Of a stretch of DNA of 48,635 nucleotides, positions 1 to 8,800 are shown piece by piece (position 1 is the stretch's first letter; every line of letters begins with the position of its first letter). Both the position numbers and the translations under genes were made by a program. The stretch is from Cellulosilyticum ruminicola JCM 14822. Lineage in GTDB: Bacteria; Bacillota; Clostridia; Lachnospirales; Cellulosilyticaceae. The stretch spans positions 1 through 48,635 of the forward strand of contig NZ_BBCG01000025.1 in assembly GCF_001311925.1 (NCBI RefSeq), in the 5' to 3' direction. The notes under the pieces are model-generated. The model saw only the letters and a program-made list of their open reading frames with translations, was not told where the DNA came from and did no database searches.

Positions 1-235
1 ATAATAATTCCCATAGAATAGCACAATCATCTACGTTGGCAGCTGTAATTTCAATTTCTGTAAGATAACCATCTAAAGTAACTGCAGCATGAAGCTTTAA
101 ACCGTAATAAGTCTCTTTTTTAGATGTAACCATAAGATGAAATATCTCTAAATCGTTTGCTAAAATGAGCTCTGACATATGATGTCCCCCTATTTTGTAA
201 TGTAAGGGTAAGATATCATATGATTGGAGCTTATT
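1..235 (-). pseudogene. Transposase remnant (IS982-like DDE), cut by window edge
   Basis: The minus frame is open from a TAG stop at 236-238 to the window edge and reads DILPL, then SKKETYYGLKLHAAVTLDGY, then EIEITAANVDD. The spacing of an Asp before a Pro-Leu, a Ser-Lys-Lys segment, and a Gly-Leu-Lys-Leu-His / Thr-Leu-Asp-Gly block is typical of the catalytic core of IS982-like DDE transposases. No N-terminal domain is present because the frame is closed just upstream, so this is a 5'-truncated copy. The rest of the gene would lie beyond position 1. The family assignment is by pattern recognition and could be another DDE group. Confidence 0.6.
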
Positions 236-247
236 CTACTTGTAAAT

Positions 248-853
248 TTAACTAGCACAACTCGTTATCTTAGTATTTTTCTCTTCACTTCTTTTTATGA
301 ATAAGTAGTCTACTATACCTATTACAATTCCTATTATAGTAGTAGCAATTATAATAAACGTACGTATGTTGCTAAGATTAACTATATCACCAAAAGTTAT
401 ACTTTCTATATATGCTGCTGATGATGTACACTCTAATATAAGAGTATTCTCCAACATCTGTTTATTCACATTTTGAGTATATGTAATTGCATCATAAAAT
501 TGTTTTGCTTCTATTTGCCTAACTAATTTAATATCATTGAATATATCTACTTCATACACTTTTAATTTTGAAATTTTATTCGGAATATTTATTCTTATCT
601 TATTAATTCTATCTAAATATACTTTAAATCCTATACTGACATGTTGATCTTCTTTTATAATGCTGCTATAAGTTATATTTTGACCATCAAAAGGATATGT
701 TGACTTCTTATTATCATAAAGTAATGGTATAGTAACATCATCTATTCCTTCAATGTTAGCACATTTTACAACTATATCGTACTCTTTATTAAATGCTTGT
801 TGCCACCAATATCCTCCTATTATTATTTCTAATATAACTAGCAGTAACATCAT
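248..853 (-). CDS. Small two-TM membrane protein with extracytoplasmic domain
   Basis: A 201-residue protein that I do not recognise by family. A hydrophobic helix at about residues 2-16 is followed by roughly 145 polar, beta-rich residues, and a second helix near residues 165-185 leads into a Lys/Arg/Glu-rich tail. This predicts a membrane-anchored protein with an outside domain. It is the last gene of the heptose/export operon, 72 bases after the acyltransferase. The start is uncertain: no clear ribosome binding site precedes the ATG at 853. A GTG at 884 would give a more natural N-terminus (Lys-Asn-Phe-Asp-Lys-Asn-Leu-Ile-Ile leading into the helix) if one A of the A-run at 876-881 were surplus. 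The TM-ectodomain-TM layout resembles the N-terminal part of the permease at 10077-11441. Confidence 0.6.
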   Translation of the reverse strand: MMLLLVILEIIIGGYWWQQAFNKEYDIVVKCANIEGIDDVTIPLLYDNKKSTYPFDGQNITYSSIIKEDQHVSIGFKVYLDRINKIRINIPNKISKLKVYEVDIFNDIKLVRQIEAKQFYDAITYTQNVNKQMLENTLILECTSSAAYIESITFGDIVNLSNIRTFIIIATTIIGIVIGIVDYLFIKRSEEKNTKITSCAS

Positions 854-925
854 AATGATTAAATTCTTGTCAAAATTTTTTCACAATTTTATCTCGCTTA
901 TAATAAATTTTTATCTATTTTATCA

Positions 926-2491
926 CTATGGCTTAATTTGTATTTTCTTTATAACCACACTTAACTGACGCTTATCACCATTCTTTTGAATTTCATCTGG
1001 AATAAAGGTATTAGCAAACTTCATTTGTATATAACCATTAATATTAGCTGGTATATCTAATACTATTTGATTATCTCCTGATTTTAAATCTATAGATTGA
1101 ATTTCTTCTTCTCCATTAACTATAGTTAACTTATTTTGTTCTGTATATTCTGTCACCCAAATATCTAAATCTAGTTGTCTAGCTTTTTCACTTGAATAAT
1201 AAAACTTTGCACTTTCCCCTACAAATCCATCTTCATATTGCCCATCTAAAACAATTTTACTCTTATCAACGCTTTGCATAAATGTAGCAGCCACTTTATT
1301 ATATGGAATACTTGTTCCTACTACTACCATCATTAATACAACACATATAACTGTTATAATGCATTTCAAACTATTATTTTGAATTATATTACCTTTATAT
1401 TTTCCTAAAAACACGGTACTATAAACTCGATTTCTTGAAAGTTTATCGTTCATCTTTTTAAATATATAAAGTACTAATACTGTATATATAAAACAATCAT
1501 ATTTCTCACCTGTAGGTATTAAGTTTTTCAACATTGATACTTCTGAAACACTTATAATAACTTCACCTACAAAAATTATTCGTATAATAAAGAAATGAAT
1601 TCCTAATAAACCTAATGAACTTTTTCCAAAGTACTCTATATACTCACTATATCTACTGTTTTCTATTTTTATAGAAATATTATATATTAAAATAATCCCT
1701 ATAATCGAACATAAAATATCCATATAAGGATTATTAAAACATCTGCTAGGATAATCAACCGTGTTATGTAATACATTTCCAAATATATAAAAATATATTA
1801 TAGTACTTAAAATAACCAGTTTATTGTTTCTTATTTTAGTTTTTTCTAGCCATTGCTTTTTATAAATATATCTTCCCAATACTACATAGAATGTTGCATT
1901 CAGACCTAAATCAAAAAAATATTTTATAAAAATATCTGCTTCAAATATCTTATATACACCTAAGAAAATTACTAATGTAATAACTACTGTTATAATATTT
2001 ATCTCATTTTTTGTTATATAAACTAATAATTTAGCTACTATAAATGCCCAGAATAATGCTATTAAAAACCATGTTGCACCAGCTAAATCTGCAGTCCAAT
2101 TAATCCTCAATAATTCTCTAAGATAACTCTTTATATTAGTTAAATTAATACATTCATTATAAAACATCCCCTGGATGTGAAATACTTCTAGTATTCCTCT
2201 AATTATTAATGCGAATACATTTATTCCTATGTATGGTATAATCAGAGAATTTACTTTATTTCTAAATATCTCTAGGATACTTTTTTCTTCAAACTTCTCT
2301 GTATAACCCGAAATAAAAAAGAATGCTGCCATATGGAAAAGATATACATATCTAGGCATCATACCTGCAGTATGTCCTAATATCACCGTTATAATTGCTA
2401 TACCTTTATAGATATCAATCCATTTAATACGTTTAGTTTGATTCTCACTTATGCTTATATTCTTCATTTGTATTGCTTCTTCTATTTTCAC
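926..2491 (-). CDS. Acyltransferase 3 family membrane protein with C-terminal ectodomain
   Basis: A 521-residue integral membrane protein. The N-terminus has the acyltransferase-3 signature, an Arg about 10 residues before a conserved His ([20 protein letters not shown]), followed by about ten hydrophobic helices. Members acetylate or otherwise acylate surface polysaccharides. After the usual domain there is an additional helix near residues 375-395 and about 125 beta-rich residues that should lie outside the membrane, including [14 protein letters not shown]. This extension is not part of the standard fold. The start is a GTG at 2491 overlapping the gmhB stop (GTGA), implying translational coupling; an internal ATG at 2467 is the alternative. 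The neighbours suggest that it modifies the heptose-containing glycan, but its substrate cannot be read from sequence. Confidence 0.8.
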   Translation of the reverse strand: MKIEEAIQMKNISISENQTKRIKWIDIYKGIAIITVILGHTAGMMPRYVYLFHMAAFFFISGYTEKFEEKSILEIFRNKVNSLIIPYIGINVFALIIRGILEVFHIQGMFYNECINLTNIKSYLRELLRINWTADLAGATWFLIALFWAFIVAKLLVYITKNEINIITVVITLVIFLGVYKIFEADIFIKYFFDLGLNATFYVVLGRYIYKKQWLEKTKIRNNKLVILSTIIYFYIFGNVLHNTVDYPSRCFNNPYMDILCSIIGIILIYNISIKIENSRYSEYIEYFGKSSLGLLGIHFFIIRIIFVGEVIISVSEVSMLKNLIPTGEKYDCFIYTVLVLYIFKKMNDKLSRNRVYSTVFLGKYKGNIIQNNSLKCIITVICVVLMMVVVGTSIPYNKVAATFMQSVDKSKIVLDGQYEDGFVGESAKFYYSSEKARQLDLDIWVTEYTEQNKLTIVNGEEEIQSIDLKSGDNQIVLDIPANINGYIQMKFANTFIPDEIQKNGDKRQLSVVIKKIQIKP

Positions 2492-3012
2492 TTATTCTCT
2501 ATATACTCCCTTTCTACAATAGTTTTAACTTTCTGTAATAATTCATTTTCATGCTCATCTACTCTAAATCCTAACACTCCCATTCTTTCTCCTGCTTCTA
2601 CATCCCATTCTTTATCTCCGAACATATAACTCTTAGACACATCTATATCAAAGTCCTTAATAGCAGCTTCTAACATACCAGTCTTAGGTTTTCTGCAATT
2701 GCAGTCCTTTTTATACTCACCTATGCCATGTACGGGATGATGCGGACAAAAATAATATGCATCTATATGTGCACCATATTTGATCAACTCTTGATTGATA
2801 TATCTGTGTAACTTATGCATATCTTCTTCTGTATAATACCCACGAGCAATACCTGCTTGATTTGTTATGACAATTACTAAGTATCCAGCATCATTTAATA
2901 ATTTAATTGCTTCCGGTACACCTTGAATAAATTCAAAGTCTTCTATTTTATAAAGATAGTTCTTTTCTACATTGATTGTTCCATCCCTATCTAAAAACAC
3001 TGCTTTATTCAC
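2488..3012 (-). CDS. gmhB: D-glycero-D-manno-heptose-1,7-bisphosphate 7-phosphatase
   Basis: A 174-residue HAD phosphatase of normal GmhB length. Motif I is FLDRDGT with nucleophile Asp8 and acid Asp10, motif II is ITNQAG near residue 50, and the C-terminal Asp motif is GDKEWD near 132-137. The structural zinc site is visible as Cys89, His91, Cys104 and Cys106. It removes the 7-phosphate of the heptose bisphosphate, leaving the 1-phosphate for HddC. Start is GTG at 3012 with a GGAG site eight to nine bases upstream. It lies in the order hddA-gmhA-hddC-gmhB, which makes GDP-D-glycero-alpha-D-manno-heptose in known S-layer glycan loci. Confidence 0.93.
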   Translation of the reverse strand: MNKAVFLDRDGTINVEKNYLYKIEDFEFIQGVPEAIKLLNDAGYLVIVITNQAGIARGYYTEEDMHKLHRYINQELIKYGAHIDAYYFCPHHPVHGIGEYKKDCNCRKPKTGMLEAAIKDFDIDVSKSYMFGDKEWDVEAGERMGVLGFRVDEHENELLQKVKTIVEREYIENK

Positions 3013-3048
3013 TATTTTACTCCTATCTTATATCAAGAAGATATGAGA

Positions 3049-3732
3049 CTATGCGTCCATATCTTCCTGAAATTGCTTATAATCACTTGGTATACCAATA
3101 TCCATAAAATATGTATTGCTTTCAAATGCACTAAAGAATCTTTCAGTTACAAGTTTCTCCATAATATCCTTTTCAAAAGAGAATTTCTTTTCTACTATAG
3201 TATTTAATAGAGATTTTTTCAAAAGATATATGCCACCATTAATACTGCCTTCCATATTAAACTTCTTTTCTTCAAATTTAACGATTCGGTTATCATCAGA
3301 TTGTACAGTCCCATAACGATCAAATTCATACATCTTTTTAGTAGCTATTGTTAACTGGGCACCTGTTTCTTTATGATGATTTAGCATATCTAATAAATTC
3401 ACATCAAAATATGTATCGCCATTGATAACGAAAATATCTTCTTCATCACATTGAGCCAATGCTTGTTTAATTGCACCGCCTGTCCCTAACTGCTCTTCTT
3501 CCACAGAATACTCTATTTTTATATCTTTATATTGATTTCCAAAATAATCTCTAATAACTTCCCATTTATAACCTACTGCTAAAACTACTTTTACTATATT
3601 ATGCTTTCCTAAATACTCTAAAATATATTGTAAAAATGGCCTATCATTTACAGGTGCCATAGGTTTAGGTACATCTTTTACAGCTTCTCTAAGTCTTGTC
3701 CCTAACCCTCCTGCTAGTATAATTGCTTCCAT
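3049..3732 (-). CDS. hddC: D-glycero-alpha-D-manno-heptose-1-phosphate guanylyltransferase
   Basis: A 227-residue nucleotidyltransferase with the sugar-phosphate NTP-transferase motif AIILAGGLGTRLR at residues 3-15 and KPMAPVNDRPFLQY at 23-36. LGTGGAIKQAL and the metal-binding FVINGDTYFDV also fit the family. The length matches HddC rather than the fused HldE. It uses GTP and D-glycero-alpha-D-manno-heptose 1-phosphate to make GDP-heptose; guanylyl rather than adenylyl specificity is inferred from the hddA/gmhA/gmhB neighbours. The ATG abuts the gmhA stop codon directly, and a GGAAGGGG site lies inside the end of gmhA. Confidence 0.9.
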   Translation of the reverse strand: MEAIILAGGLGTRLREAVKDVPKPMAPVNDRPFLQYILEYLGKHNIVKVVLAVGYKWEVIRDYFGNQYKDIKIEYSVEEEQLGTGGAIKQALAQCDEEDIFVINGDTYFDVNLLDMLNHHKETGAQLTIATKKMYEFDRYGTVQSDDNRIVKFEEKKFNMEGSINGGIYLLKKSLLNTIVEKKFSFEKDIMEKLVTERFFSAFESNTYFMDIGIPSDYKQFQEDMDA

Positions 3733-4317
3733 CTAAAATCCCCTTCCAAATATAGCTTCTTCTACTAAAGCACAAATCATATGTTCAATAAGCAGATGTG
3801 ATTCTTGTATTCTAGGAGTTTCAGTAGATGGTATTTTAATGATATAATCACACAATTCATCCATTTTACATGCTTTAGCTCCTACTAAACCAACTGTTAC
3901 GATACCTTTTTTCTTACATTCTTCAATAGCCGCTACTACATTAGGTGAATTTCCTGATGTAGAAATACCAAAGAAAATATCTCCTTCATTACCATTAGCT
4001 TGAATTTGTCTAGCAAATACACGTTCATAGCCATAATCATTACCAATAGCCGTTAAAATTGAAGTATCTGTAGTTAATGCTAATGCTGGTAAACCTGGTC
4101 TATCAAAATAAAAACGGCTTACAAATTCTCCTGCCATATGTTGTGCATCAGCCGCACTTCCTCCATTACCTGCAATAAGTGTTTTCTTTCCACTTCTATA
4201 TGCTTCAATTGTAACTTCTGCTACCTTTTTGATAACTTCTAGTATTTCTGCATTTTCCATTAATCTCATTTTAGTTTCATAAGAATCTCTAATTTGATTT
4301 ACAATATATTCTCTCAT
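3733..4317 (-). CDS. gmhA: Sedoheptulose-7-phosphate isomerase
   Basis: A SIS-domain isomerase of 194 residues. The sugar-phosphate loop GNGGSAADAQHMAGEF and the second loop STSGNSPNV are present, with the family's C-terminal Glu/His helix (ESHLLIEHMICALVEEA). It converts sedoheptulose 7-phosphate to D-glycero-D-manno-heptose 7-phosphate, the first committed step of heptose synthesis. The start is placed at the ATG at 4317, because a perfect GGAGGT lies six bases before it. An upstream in-frame ATG at 4329 would place that Shine-Dalgarno inside the gene. Confidence 0.93.
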   Translation of the reverse strand: MREYIVNQIRDSYETKMRLMENAEILEVIKKVAEVTIEAYRSGKKTLIAGNGGSAADAQHMAGEFVSRFYFDRPGLPALALTTDTSILTAIGNDYGYERVFARQIQANGNEGDIFFGISTSGNSPNVVAAIEECKKKGIVTVGLVGAKACKMDELCDYIIKIPSTETPRIQESHLLIEHMICALVEEAIFGRGF

Positions 4318-4349
4318 ATCTACCTCCATAATATATCTCTAGCATCTCC

Positions 4350-5378
4350 CTAGTATATAATCCAAGCTTGCGTTCCCTCTTGCACAACTTTAACATCCAT
4401 TACTTTACCATCTAATTCTTTAAGTGCTTGCATTAAACTGAACTTATTAACTGGATCTACTATAATCATCATAAATCCACCACCACCAGCACCAGATATC
4501 TTAGCTGCTTTAGCACCATGTTTGATAGCAAAATCATAAGCATCATCAATCACATTATTTGTAATAACTTTTGCCATTTGTTTTTTAGCTTTCCAGCCAT
4601 CTAATACACACTGAGTAAATGTATCAAAATCTCCTTTTAAGAGTGCCTCTTTCATTATTGAAGCACCTTGTTTGATAGCATGCATTGCTTCAATACTTTT
4701 TTCTTCTTTTGTCTGCGCATTCTTAATCTGTTCATCAATAATTTTAGCTGATTGTCTTGAAGTTCCTGTATAAAATAATACAAGAGAACTTTCTAACTCA
4801 TTTTTAATCCACTCTTTTACACGTAATGGATTAACAATTACTTTATCATCACTATAAAATTCCATGAAATTTAATCCACCAAATGTGGCAGCATACTGAT
4901 CCTGTTTACCACCAGATAATTTAAGATCTTTTCTTTCTATTTCATATGCTAAATACGCTAAATCATATTCCCCTAATGGCAGATTAAGCCACTCTGCATA
5001 AGCTTTTAAAATAGTAACTACCATTGTTGAAGATGTCCCAAGTCCTGAACCTGCTGGTGCATCAGAATATGTTGTCATTTTAAATGAAAGAGGTTTACCT
5101 CCGTTATAATCTTTTACAATGCGATTATAAACTCCTTTATGTAAAATAAGTGTATCATCAATCTCTAAGTATTCTTTACTATCTGTTGTATATACTTCAT
5201 CTCTGTCTACTGCATGAAATGTAATCTTGCCATCGTCTGTTGGCTCTAATGTACAATATGCATACATATTTATTGTTACATTAAGTACATATCCGCCATA
5301 TAAATCACTATATGGCGATACATCTGTTCCTCCCCCTGCAAGTCCTAATCGTAATGGCGTTTTAGATCTTACTATCAT
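4350..5378 (-). CDS. hddA: D-glycero-alpha-D-manno-heptose-7-phosphate kinase
   Basis: A 342-residue GHMP kinase. The N-terminal [20 protein letters not shown] and the ATP-binding [13 protein letters not shown] loop are typical of HddA, and the C-terminal glycine loop [12 protein letters not shown] completes the fold. It phosphorylates heptose 7-phosphate at C1 in the alpha configuration. This is the GDP-heptose route; the ADP-heptose route uses HldE instead. The start is supported by AAGGAG eight bases upstream. It is the first of the four-gene heptose block and follows the large glycosyltransferase fusion by 19 bases. Confidence 0.93.
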   Translation of the reverse strand: MIVRSKTPLRLGLAGGGTDVSPYSDLYGGYVLNVTINMYAYCTLEPTDDGKITFHAVDRDEVYTTDSKEYLEIDDTLILHKGVYNRIVKDYNGGKPLSFKMTTYSDAPAGSGLGTSSTMVVTILKAYAEWLNLPLGEYDLAYLAYEIERKDLKLSGGKQDQYAATFGGLNFMEFYSDDKVIVNPLRVKEWIKNELESSLVLFYTGTSRQSAKIIDEQIKNAQTKEEKSIEAMHAIKQGASIMKEALLKGDFDTFTQCVLDGWKAKKQMAKVITNNVIDDAYDFAIKHGAKAAKISGAGGGGFMMIIVDPVNKFSLMQALKELDGKVMDVKVVQEGTQAWIIY

Positions 5379-5397
5379 CTTCTATTCTCCTTTTTAA

Positions 5398-6387
5398 TTA
5401 AAAATCAAAATCAGCCCCTACAATTTCTTCAACCTTTTTCATACTGTAGTTTTCTTTTACATATTGTAAAGAATGTGCTGATAAATCTTTCAACTTTTCT
5501 TCATCCTCATATAAATTTGCTAATGCTTCTGCATACTCTTTAGCATCATCAACAACTACTAAACTGTCTTCTGAATTCAAAATACCTTCTGCCCCAACAG
5601 ATGTTGTAAGAATAGGAATTTGGTTATACATACCTTCTATTACTTTACCTTTAATTCCTGCGCCATATCTTAAAGGTACAATAGACATTCTGCATCTACG
5701 ATAAAATTGCTCAAGTTCCTCGTCTGTTACGAATCCTTTAATAATTACATTGTTAGAAGCCAGTTCTTGAATCTCTTTAGGTGGATTTGATCCTAAAATA
5801 TAAGTTTTAATTGTATCATTCTTTTCTAATACATGTGGTAATACTTCTTGGACGTACCATATAACCGCATCAACATTTGGTTTATGTCCAAATCCACCAA
5901 TAAACATGACACCGCTTCTATTATTCATCTCATATTCAATTGACTTTTTACTATCATCAAAGATATAGGCTGGAATAGCTTTTACATTAATATCAGCTTC
6001 AATCTCATTAATAATATCTGCCTCTATTTGTGATGGATAATAAACTACGTCTGCTTGACGCATTAATTTTAGTTCTTTTACTTTCCAGTGCTCTGAATTT
6101 TCTTTAGTCTTCTCATCACCTGTTAATTCATATTCTCTCATTTCTCTTAAGAAATGAAGGTCATGTCCATAATAGATAATTTTTGCTTTTGTATTCGATA
6201 CTAAAAAGTCCATATATTTCTCTGTAATATGTGGTCTATTACAAAATACATAATCTATGAAATCTGCATTTTCTTTAATCCATTTCTCATAATTTTGAGC
6301 ATAGTAACTTCCATATAAGACTTCTATTCCTAATTGTTGTAATGTTGTTGTATATGGTTCATGTCTAAAGAAGTTATCACCAATAAC
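5398..6387 (-). CDS. C-terminal GT4 part of the frameshifted WsaE-like fusion
   Basis: This frame is the direct continuation of the protein encoded upstream at 6330-8780. Adding one base to the short T-run at 6388-6389 (coding strand GTGAAGTT to GTGAAAGTT) restores Asn-Val-Lys-Val-Ile-Gly-Asp-Asn-Phe-Phe-Arg-His. The joined gene 5398-8780 is then an exact multiple of three (1127 residues). The segment is a GT-B glycosyltransferase half: FIGGFGHKPNVDAVIWY, then IIKGFVTDEELEQFY, then PLRYGAGIKGKVIEGM with the nucleotide-sugar-binding Glu, and GAEGI. As it stands the first in-frame ATG is 6213, which would give a GT4 protein lacking much of its N-terminal lobe and probably inactive alone. Confidence 0.85.
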   Translation of the reverse strand, partial: VIGDNFFRHEPYTTTLQQLGIEVLYGSYYAQNYEKWIKENADFIDYVFCNRPHITEKYMDFLVSNTKAKIIYYGHDLHFLREMREYELTGDEKTKENSEHWKVKELKLMRQADVVYYPSQIEADIINEIEADINVKAIPAYIFDDSKKSIEYEMNNRSGVMFIGGFGHKPNVDAVIWYVQEVLPHVLEKNDTIKTYILGSNPPKEIQELASNNVIIKGFVTDEELEQFYRRCRMSIVPLRYGAGIKGKVIEGMYNQIPILTTSVGAEGILNSEDSLVVVDDAKEYAEALANLYEDEEKLKDLSAHSLQYVKENYSMKKVEEIVGADFDF

Positions 6388-8780
6388 TTCACGTTAAATC
6401 CTTGGCTTACAAACATCTTTAAATATTGATATACCGTTTTACTTCCTGCATCTTTATCATAATGAGGTACATAATGATCAATCACTAAAACTGTTTTCTG
6501 ATTACATTTTTTATCACGTGCAACAAATACATTTTGCCCATTTGGGAAATGTTCTTCTTTTAAGACCTGCCCCCATTTTTCATAGAACTTTTTCTGATTT
6601 GTTACTTGATATGCCTTAAGTCCAACATTAGTATCTGTTCCATTTGATACCCCTTCAAAGTGAACAATCACAGATTTTGGTTGATACATTACTTTATAGC
6701 CATGTTTTCTTACTTCAAATGCTAGATCACTATCTTCACAATATGCAGGAATATATCTCTCATCAAACCCTCCAATTTCATCCCATAACTTTTTACTTAA
6801 TAAAATACTTGCACCTGAAATATAATCGGCTTCTTTTACATAGTTATACTCTGATTTTTCTGGATCATCATTTCTACCATAATTCCATGCACTACCATCT
6901 TCCCATAGGATTCCACCAGCTTCTTGTAATTGTCCTGTAGGATAAACTAGCTTAGAACCTACCATTCCTATTTTTTCATCACTCTCAATAAGTTCTACTA
7001 AACTTGATAACCATCCTGGTTGAACTTGCGTATCATTATTTAAGAAGTGGACATACTTACCACGAGCTTTTTGAGCTGCATTATTACAATTTAATAGGAA
7101 TCCTAAATTCTTCTCATTTCTAATAACAGTGATATTTTTAACATATTCTTTAATATTTGCTGTTTCATCAGAAGATACATCATCAGCAATGATAATTTCA
7201 TATGTAACATCTTGTGTATTTTCTTTAATACTTTTTAAACAGTTATATGTATATTCATACTGATTATAAACAGGAATAATAATCGTTACTGTTGGATTTT
7301 CTTCATAATTAAATACAATCTCATCTGTGCAAACTTCGGATTTAATAATTTCTATTTTTTCTATTGGTACACTATCTTGTTTAACTTCATATTTATCAAA
7401 TCTGTCTGCAATCATTTCAGGATCTTCGCTCTTCATATATTTAAAAAACTTCTTTAAGTTATCTTTATTTAAGTGCTTAATATAGAATCCTGGACGTGTT
7501 ACTACTTTTTTAACAATCTTTACAAAAAGTCTTCTCTTAGTATCTTTTGGGAAAATACTATCTCTTACTTTATATAATGCAATAAGCATCTTCCAACCTG
7601 TAGAATGATAAATAACATCTAATTCGTGAATCTTTTGTTCTAGCTCAAATTTTATTAATGCTAACTCATCACTTAAGTTTAAGTTCTGCTTAGTATATTC
7701 TTCTAATTTATTATTGCTTTCTTCTAGTTGTTTAATCTTAATTTCTAATTCCTTGTCTTTAATTTCTAGTTCTCTGTCTTTAATTTCTAGTTCTCTGTCT
7801 TTAATTTCTAGTTCTCTGTCTTTAATTTCTAGTTCTTGAATCTTTTCTTCTAGTTTCATTTCTATAACTCGATTAACTTCATTTAAATTATTAACTTGTC
7901 CTTGATATTTTTCTACTTCATCATTTAATCGAACAAGTCCTATATTTCTTTCTTCTACCTCATCTTGAAGTTGTACTATCCTTTCATCCTTTTCTTCAAT
8001 TTGAGTATCTAGTTTTTGTATATGATTATTTCTGCTTTCTACTTCATTTTGTAAATCTAAAATCCTATGCATTTTCTTTATGTATTCAGTTTCATTTTGT
8101 ATTGTAATATTTGATAAGATATCATGCTTAATGGCTTGATTACTTGCTATACATACATAATATTTTGCAAAGTCTTCACTATAATTACCTTTTTTCAGGC
8201 AAGTATTCTCATCATCTTTTGTTAGATAGTAAGCCACTTCTTTAAACTGACAATACATTTCATAGTTGTTAAACTCTGATTGAATCATATTAATGAATTC
8301 ATCTTTGTAAAATTCTCTTACATGAAACTTATTAGCAAAATTAAACTCTTCTGAATAGACTTTTTTGTTTGGTGTAGAAATAACTAACATCCCGTCTTCC
8401 TTTAATACTCGCTTAATTTCTTTCATAAACTGGAGCTGTGCTGTTTCATCAATATGTTCAATCGTTTCAAATGAAACAACCATATCTACACTGTTATCTT
8501 CTAATGGAATATTAGTTACACTACCTTCTATGTAATTTAAGTTGTCTTTTATATATTTTTTATTTGCATTCTCAACTGCTTCTCTACTAATATCTAGTCC
8601 ATATACCTCTTTAGCATACTGAGCTATTAAAGCACTTCCATATCCCTCACCAGAAGCTGCATCTAATACAACTTTTTCACTAGCAAGCTTACATATTGCT
8701 TCATAGCGTTGTAAATGCTCAACGGTTATCTCCATGTCTAATTCTTCATCTGGTATAAAACGTTCTCCCGTAAATTCCAT
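6330..8780 (-). CDS. WsaE-like methyltransferase / coiled-coil / glycosyltransferase fusion, N-terminal part
   Basis: 816 residues before a frameshift; about 1127 when joined to 5398-6387. Residues 1-210 are a class I SAM methyltransferase, with motif I VVLDAASGEGYG at 37-48 and VVSFETIEHID further on. Residues about 225-385 are a long coiled coil containing tandem heptads (ELEIKDR). A GT2 domain begins near 495 with VTIIIPVYNQYEYT and includes NNDTQ and the acidic CEDSDLAFEVRK. A GT4 domain starts after about 755. This order matches WsaE of Geobacillus S-layer glycan synthesis, a methylrhamnosyltransferase that extends and caps the chain. The coiled coil also recalls WbdD, where it acts as a length ruler. 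Start ATG has AAGGAG. Position directly after wzt supports a cap-then-export role. Confidence 0.88.
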   Translation of the reverse strand: MEFTGERFIPDEELDMEITVEHLQRYEAICKLASEKVVLDAASGEGYGSALIAQYAKEVYGLDISREAVENANKKYIKDNLNYIEGSVTNIPLEDNSVDMVVSFETIEHIDETAQLQFMKEIKRVLKEDGMLVISTPNKKVYSEEFNFANKFHVREFYKDEFINMIQSEFNNYEMYCQFKEVAYYLTKDDENTCLKKGNYSEDFAKYYVCIASNQAIKHDILSNITIQNETEYIKKMHRILDLQNEVESRNNHIQKLDTQIEEKDERIVQLQDEVEERNIGLVRLNDEVEKYQGQVNNLNEVNRVIEMKLEEKIQELEIKDRELEIKDRELEIKDRELEIKDKELEIKIKQLEESNNKLEEYTKQNLNLSDELALIKFELEQKIHELDVIYHSTGWKMLIALYKVRDSIFPKDTKRRLFVKIVKKVVTRPGFYIKHLNKDNLKKFFKYMKSEDPEMIADRFDKYEVKQDSVPIEKIEIIKSEVCTDEIVFNYEENPTVTIIIPVYNQYEYTYNCLKSIKENTQDVTYEIIIADDVSSDETANIKEYVKNITVIRNEKNLGFLLNCNNAAQKARGKYVHFLNNDTQVQPGWLSSLVELIESDEKIGMVGSKLVYPTGQLQEAGGILWEDGSAWNYGRNDDPEKSEYNYVKEADYISGASILLSKKLWDEIGGFDERYIPAYCEDSDLAFEVRKHGYKVMYQPKSVIVHFEGVSNGTDTNVGLKAYQVTNQKKFYEKWGQVLKEEHFPNGQNVFVARDKKCNQKTVLVIDHYVPHYDKDAGSKTVYQYLKMFVSQGFNVKLLVITSLDMNHIQQHYNN
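7740..7838 (-). repeat. In-frame 21-bp tandem repeat encoding coiled-coil heptads
   Basis: About five consecutive 21-base units, aatttctagttctctgtctt plus one t on the + strand. Three are identical, at 7761-7823; the unit before (7740-7760) and the one after are diverged. Each unit encodes one ELEIKDR heptad, so copy-number change would lengthen or shorten the coiled coil of the glycosyltransferase fusion by exact heptads without breaking the frame. Confidence 0.92.
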
Positions 8781-8800
8781 AATTTTCTCCTTTTACCTGT

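Noticed and set aside
6644-6940. A 98-codon plus-strand frame
   Set aside because: Antisense to the GT2 domain of the large fusion; His/Leu/Tyr-rich with no start signal.
5398-8780. Programmed frameshift or polymerase slippage explaining the split fusion gene
   Set aside because: The site is a run of only two A's in the coding strand with no slippery heptamer or stimulatory hairpin, so simple base loss or sequencing error is more likely.
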